Shown in pieces: positions 6,817 through 9,300 of a stretch of 9,300 nucleotides of DNA (positions are counted from its first letter, which is position 1; every line of letters begins with the position of its first letter). Origin of the DNA: Chloroflexota bacterium (lineage in GTDB: Bacteria > Chloroflexota > Anaerolineae > B4-G1 > SLSP01); assembly GCA_022707665.1 (NCBI GenBank), contig JAKJAE010000078.1, forward strand, positions 404-9,703, in the 5' to 3' direction. Below the pieces are notes generated by a model that was not told where the DNA came from, did no database searches, and was given only the letters and a program-made list of their open reading frames with translations. The position numbers were made by a program, and so were the translations under genes.

Positions 6817-6845
6817 AGTATATCACAAGGGAATAAGAAAAACAA
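6817..6845 (-). promoter_or_regulatory. Sigma70-type promoter of the HEAT-repeat gene
   Basis: TTGTTT (6845-6840), a 17-base spacer and TATACT (6822-6817) on the minus strand, set in a locally AT-rich stretch. Each box matches its consensus (TTGACA, TATAAT) at four or five of six positions and the spacing is ideal. Transcription would begin near 6810, giving a leader of about 44 bases before GTG 6766. Confidence 0.65.
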
Positions 6846-6891
6846 CGCCTCACAAAATGGCGTCTTCAGGACCGTAGGACAAGAGGGTTCA

Positions 6892-6932
6892 TGCGGCTAG
6901 TACCGCGGAGCTACAAGCACTTGCCAGCCGCA
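6892..6932. repeat. Inverted repeat after holA
   Basis: TGCGGCT (6892-6898) and AGCCGCA (6926-6932) are perfect 7-base arms around a 27-base loop, starting 18 bases past the holA stop on the minus strand. The loop contains a weak 4-bp inner match. No U-run follows, so a classical terminator is doubtful; it may be a Rho-associated or chance structure. The rest of the 184-base gap between holA and the HEAT gene holds only the promoter and ribosome site. Confidence 0.3.
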
Positions 6933-6950
6933 GGGTTTCTGAGACGACGG

Positions 6951-7907
6951 TCAGATCCGCGTAAGCTGCGCCACGAGAAGGTCGAGGACCACTTCGGCGG
7001 GCATCTCGCCCCGCTTCACCGCAATATCGCTGCGGTAGAGAAGACGGTAGGCCTCCCGAAGTTGCGTCGCCGAGAAGCGAGCCGCCTGTGCATAGACCTT
7101 GCTCACGACATAAGGGTGCAGCTTCAGACGCGACACGATCTGAGGCTGGGTCTGTCGATGGTCACTCATCCAGCGCACCTGGACTAACAGACGGAACTGA
7201 CGCACGATCATTCCAAAGATGCCCAGCGGATGCTCTCCAACGTCCAGGAGTCGGTGGAGGTGGGATGCAGCCAGGCGTGCATCGCGCTGGCCCAACGCGT
7301 CGACCATCTGGAAAATGACATCCGCCGACTGGATGTAGGGAACCATCACATTGACATCTTCAGCCGTGATCGGAGCGTCTTCGCCCACATAGAGTAGCAG
7401 CTTCTGGATTTCCTGGTCGAGCAGCAATAGGTTGACTCCGATGTTCTGGGCCAGGAGCGCCGCCGCTCGCGCATCGATCTTGCCGCCGTGGTGTTGAGCC
7501 CGTTGACGGATCCACTGCGGAAGGTCACGCGTGTCAGGTAGGACACACGTTGTAACCTCTGCCCCAAGCGCGGCTGCGGCGCTAAGCACTGGGTGCTTTT
7601 TCAGGAGGGCGTGTCCCTCGTCGAAGATTAGCCACGTTGTCGGAGGAATCTCTGACAGAAGATCCGCGATCGCTTGGGCTTCGTCACCCTTGAGTTTCGC
7701 CAGGGCATCGCGCACGATGACAAGCCGTACATCGCCGAGGAAAGGGATTGCCAGACACGCACGTCGTAACTCGCCAGCCGAGATGCTATCGGTCAGGGTC
7801 TCGGTATTGATGTCCCCGAAGTCCGGCGAGAGACCCGACCTGGTGACGACTGCTGCCGCCAGCTCGCCACGCTGCAGCGCGTTCTCGCCGTGCAGAATTG
7901 TGATCAT
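6951..7907 (-). CDS. holA: DNA polymerase III delta subunit HolA
   Basis: A 318-residue protein matching the clamp-loader delta subunit, which opens the beta sliding clamp during replication. It shows the family layout: ITILHGENALQR at 2-13, ACLAIPFLGDVRLVIVRD at 50-67 (the clamp-binding side), LDQEIQKLLLYVG with ITAEDV at 163-185, then IFQMVDALGQRDA at 198-210 and HPLGIFGMIVRQFRLLVQVR at 226-245 leading into the C-terminal collar helices. There is no Walker A P-loop, as expected because delta does not bind ATP. Length is in the usual 310-345 range. ATG 7905-7907 is preceded by a modest GGGGA; no strong promoter was seen in the 51 bases after the preceding gene, so it may be read from the sortase-side transcript. 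Confidence 0.93.
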   Translation of the reverse strand: MITILHGENALQRGELAAAVVTRSGLSPDFGDINTETLTDSISAGELRRACLAIPFLGDVRLVIVRDALAKLKGDEAQAIADLLSEIPPTTWLIFDEGHALLKKHPVLSAAAALGAEVTTCVLPDTRDLPQWIRQRAQHHGGKIDARAAALLAQNIGVNLLLLDQEIQKLLLYVGEDAPITAEDVNVMVPYIQSADVIFQMVDALGQRDARLAASHLHRLLDVGEHPLGIFGMIVRQFRLLVQVRWMSDHRQTQPQIVSRLKLHPYVVSKVYAQAARFSATQLREAYRLLYRSDIAVKRGEMPAEVVLDLLVAQLTRI

Positions 7908-7920
7908 AGCATCCCCATCA

Positions 7921-7932
7921 CACCTGGAGGTG
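7921..7932. repeat. Short dyad between the HALEHAT gene and holA
   Basis: CACCT-GG-AGGTG is a 5-bp inverted repeat with a 2-base centre, located 14 bases before holA. It is too tight for a stable hairpin; a protein-binding site or chance are both possible. Confidence 0.2.
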
Positions 7933-7958
7933 ACTACACACCGTCGCTCCTGCGAAGA

Positions 7959-8531
7959 TCACCGGACCTGCCGGGTATGAACCCTGACACGGTGTAGCCC
8001 GCTCTGGATGTCGGTGAAAACCGCCGAGATCTCGGTCGTGGAGAGATCAGCATTGGTCGTCACATGGCCTTGCACCCAACGTGCCACGGGCTCCGCCAGG
8101 AACAACGCAGCGACATTGAGTAGCACGACTTGGGGTAACCGATGCGCCAGATCTGACAGGCTCTGCCTTGACCGCCGATTGCCCCCTAACCCGAGGAACG
8201 ATGCCACGGTCGTCAGTACCGCGGTGACCACAAGGTTAGTGCCACAATTCGCGTGGATGGCGAGAGACGACTCGCCTGACTGGAGCGCGCCAAGCGCCCG
8301 CCGCGTCGCGGGGACGATCTCTTCTGCCGTAAGCGACGAGTAGAGCGAGAACCCTAGCGGACCAGATATCCCTACGATCCGCGCACCAGGATACTGCTGG
8401 GTCAACAGGTTGATGGTCGCGTGTTCTAATGCGTGGTTCCGCTGAATGCGACGGAACAGATCCAGCAGCGGCTGGGAGATTCGGGACCCCATGTTGCCCG
8501 CTGCGGCATTCGATGTGTACTGTAACTCCAT
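7959..8531 (-). CDS. HALEHAT-motif membrane protein (DUF6391-like)
   Basis: A 190-residue protein of unknown function. It has a soluble N-terminal part with RNHALEHATINLL at 31-43, then HANCGTN at 93-99, two likely membrane helices at about 99-117 and 133-152, and a conserved-looking WVQGHVTTNADL just after the second helix. I recognise HALEHATI with the two-helix layout as that of DUF6391-type conserved proteins of Chloroflexota and cyanobacteria; this is recall, not a search result. His33, His37 and His93 could form a metal site (inference). It starts at ATG 8529-8531, 2 bases after the sortase stop, with GGGGGAG ten bases upstream inside the sortase end. Translational coupling to the sortase is likely. 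An internal Met at residue 14 is an alternative start. Confidence 0.75.
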   Translation of the reverse strand: MELQYTSNAAAGNMGSRISQPLLDLFRRIQRNHALEHATINLLTQQYPGARIVGISGPLGFSLYSSLTAEEIVPATRRALGALQSGESSLAIHANCGTNLVVTAVLTTVASFLGLGGNRRSRQSLSDLAHRLPQVVLLNVAALFLAEPVARWVQGHVTTNADLSTTEISAVFTDIQSGLHRVRVHTRQVR

Positions 8532-8533
8532 AG

Positions 8534-9300
8534 TTAGTTAGCTCCCCCGCGCTCCAGGTTCGTGTCAGTGATAGGTAACGCAATCAGTACCAAACGATTT
8601 GCAAGGCTACCATACGGATGACACGTGACAAGGGTTAGGCGTTCATCCGACGTCTGTTGGATGTAGCGTGCATTCTCAAGACGCACGGACAGGGGTCGTC
8701 CTGCCTCTCGCAGAATGTACTTCTCGCCGATTCTGTAGACATAGACCTCACCATCCTCACCCGTCATGAAGATCTGAGCACCGATCTCGGCTTTGTACAA
8801 GTCCCGGAAGACCTCTCCCTGGGACGTGTTATGCCCATTCAGTACCGTATTTCCCGGCACGCCCAAGGGCACAGAAGTGTTATGCCAACCGACCCTGCCG
8901 CCATCAGGCACATCCCAGATCGCCTGGCTCTGCCCATCGACTGTCGTCATCGTCCAGCCAATCGGTACCACAGGCGCATCGAGATCGATGCTGGGAATCG
9001 ACACACGTGTCGGGGCTACGCCCGCCCGAACGGCTGTCGGTGTTGGAGAGGGCTGCAGCGTGACCACAGGCGTAGCATCCACCGTCCGTACCACGCTCTC
9101 AGCCTCGACTTCCACAGATAAGGACGGTGTTGGCGAAGGTATCACGGTCGGGGTCAAGGCTGCGCTGCCATCATCAGCGGGCAGCAGAACGGTTTGCGCA
9201 ATACCCGGCGTAAGCTGCACACTCAAGGGCGGCGCTGTGGGAATACGGCGAGTGTAGAGCTGCGTCTCAATGGTTGTAGCCAGGCGCGGAAAGGCCAACA
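8534..9300 (-). CDS. Sortase, N-terminus outside window
   Basis: A transpeptidase-fold protein that cuts a sorting signal and links surface proteins, acting outside the membrane. The last 254 residues visible here contain a Pro/Thr/Ser-rich linker (about 50-97), then the sortase beta-barrel starting RVSIPSIDLDAPVV (98-111). All three catalytic residues are present: His156 in LNGHNTS, Cys226 in LTLVTCHPYG, and Arg235 in ANRLVLIALP. The TLVTCHP arrangement fits the class D/E/F-like sortases more than class A; the class is not firm. The frame is open to the edge; the apparent first codon at 9298 is TTG, and no membrane anchor is visible, so the gene very probably begins beyond the right edge. 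No LPXTG-type substrate protein is encoded in the window. It is followed 2 bases later by the HALEHAT gene. Confidence 0.9.
   Translation of the reverse strand, partial: LAFPRLATTIETQLYTRRIPTAPPLSVQLTPGIAQTVLLPADDGSAALTPTVIPSPTPSLSVEVEAESVVRTVDATPVVTLQPSPTPTAVRAGVAPTRVSIPSIDLDAPVVPIGWTMTTVDGQSQAIWDVPDGGRVGWHNTSVPLGVPGNTVLNGHNTSQGEVFRDLYKAEIGAQIFMTGEDGEVYVYRIGEKYILREAGRPLSVRLENARYIQQTSDERLTLVTCHPYGSLANRLVLIALPITDTNLERGGAN

Noticed and set aside
5633..6877. A 414-codon open frame on the + strand opposite the HEAT-repeat gene
   Set aside because: It mirrors the HEAT repeats codon for codon, has no recognisable domain, and is Arg/Gln/His-rich as expected from the reverse of GC-rich coding DNA. 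The minus-strand frame has clear repeats, a ribosome site and a promoter.
6892..6932. Intrinsic terminator for holA
   Set aside because: The 7-base arms are perfect, but the loop is 27 bases and no T-run follows in the direction of transcription, so it is reported only as an inverted repeat.
8793..9257. Plus-strand open frame opposite the sortase
   Set aside because: The opposite strand carries the full sortase catalytic set, and the Thr/Ser/Val-rich antisense product is a composition effect.
1..9300. tRNA, rRNA, CRISPR arrays, insertion sequences, attachment sites
   Set aside because: Reading both strands showed no regularly spaced repeats, no transposase or integrase motifs, no cloverleaf-like gene and no rRNA blocks. 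All gaps between genes are shorter than 200 bases.

Overview
The window carries housekeeping biosynthesis genes and shows no mobile element, CRISPR array or RNA gene. Moderately GC-rich coding DNA, short intergenic gaps, a Pro/Thr-rich sortase, a membrane protein with a HALEHAT motif, and the style of the PurB and HolA sequences suggest a member of the Chloroflexota or a relative. That placement is inference; no ribosomal marker is present.

Layout. On the + strand, the 3' end of nadA (quinolinate synthase) is followed 17 bases later by a complete nadB (L-aspartate oxidase). These two enzymes turn aspartate into quinolinate, the NAD precursor. nadB meets a minus-strand group head to head, and its last 12 bases overlap the end of nadD. 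Reading right to left, that group is purA (adenylosuccinate synthetase), purB (adenylosuccinate lyase, reading frame broken) and a divergent nadD (nicotinate mononucleotide adenylyltransferase). A perfect TATAAT -10 box lies upstream of purA. Further right on the minus strand are a HEAT-repeat protein with its own good sigma70-type promoter, holA (DNA polymerase III delta subunit), a small two-helix membrane protein of the HALEHAT (DUF6391-like) kind, and a sortase that runs off the right edge.

How the genes fit together. Both converging groups make adenine nucleotides or NAD. PurA and PurB convert IMP to AMP, spending aspartate and releasing fumarate. NadB also consumes aspartate and in known enzymes can use fumarate as electron acceptor. 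NadD joins an adenylate to nicotinate mononucleotide. The sortase and the HALEHAT protein are 2 bases apart and probably co-translated.

The most notable anomaly is in purB. A 66-base coding segment is present twice in a row, the copies overlapping by 2 bases, which adds a net 64 bases and breaks the frame. Removing 64 bases restores a 481-residue enzyme. The copies are only about 57% identical in DNA but about two-thirds identical in protein, with mostly silent codon changes. They therefore look like the same segment from two long-separated purB genes joined here, by recombination or as an assembly chimera, and not like a fresh tandem duplication. I found no convincing undescribed multi-gene system.
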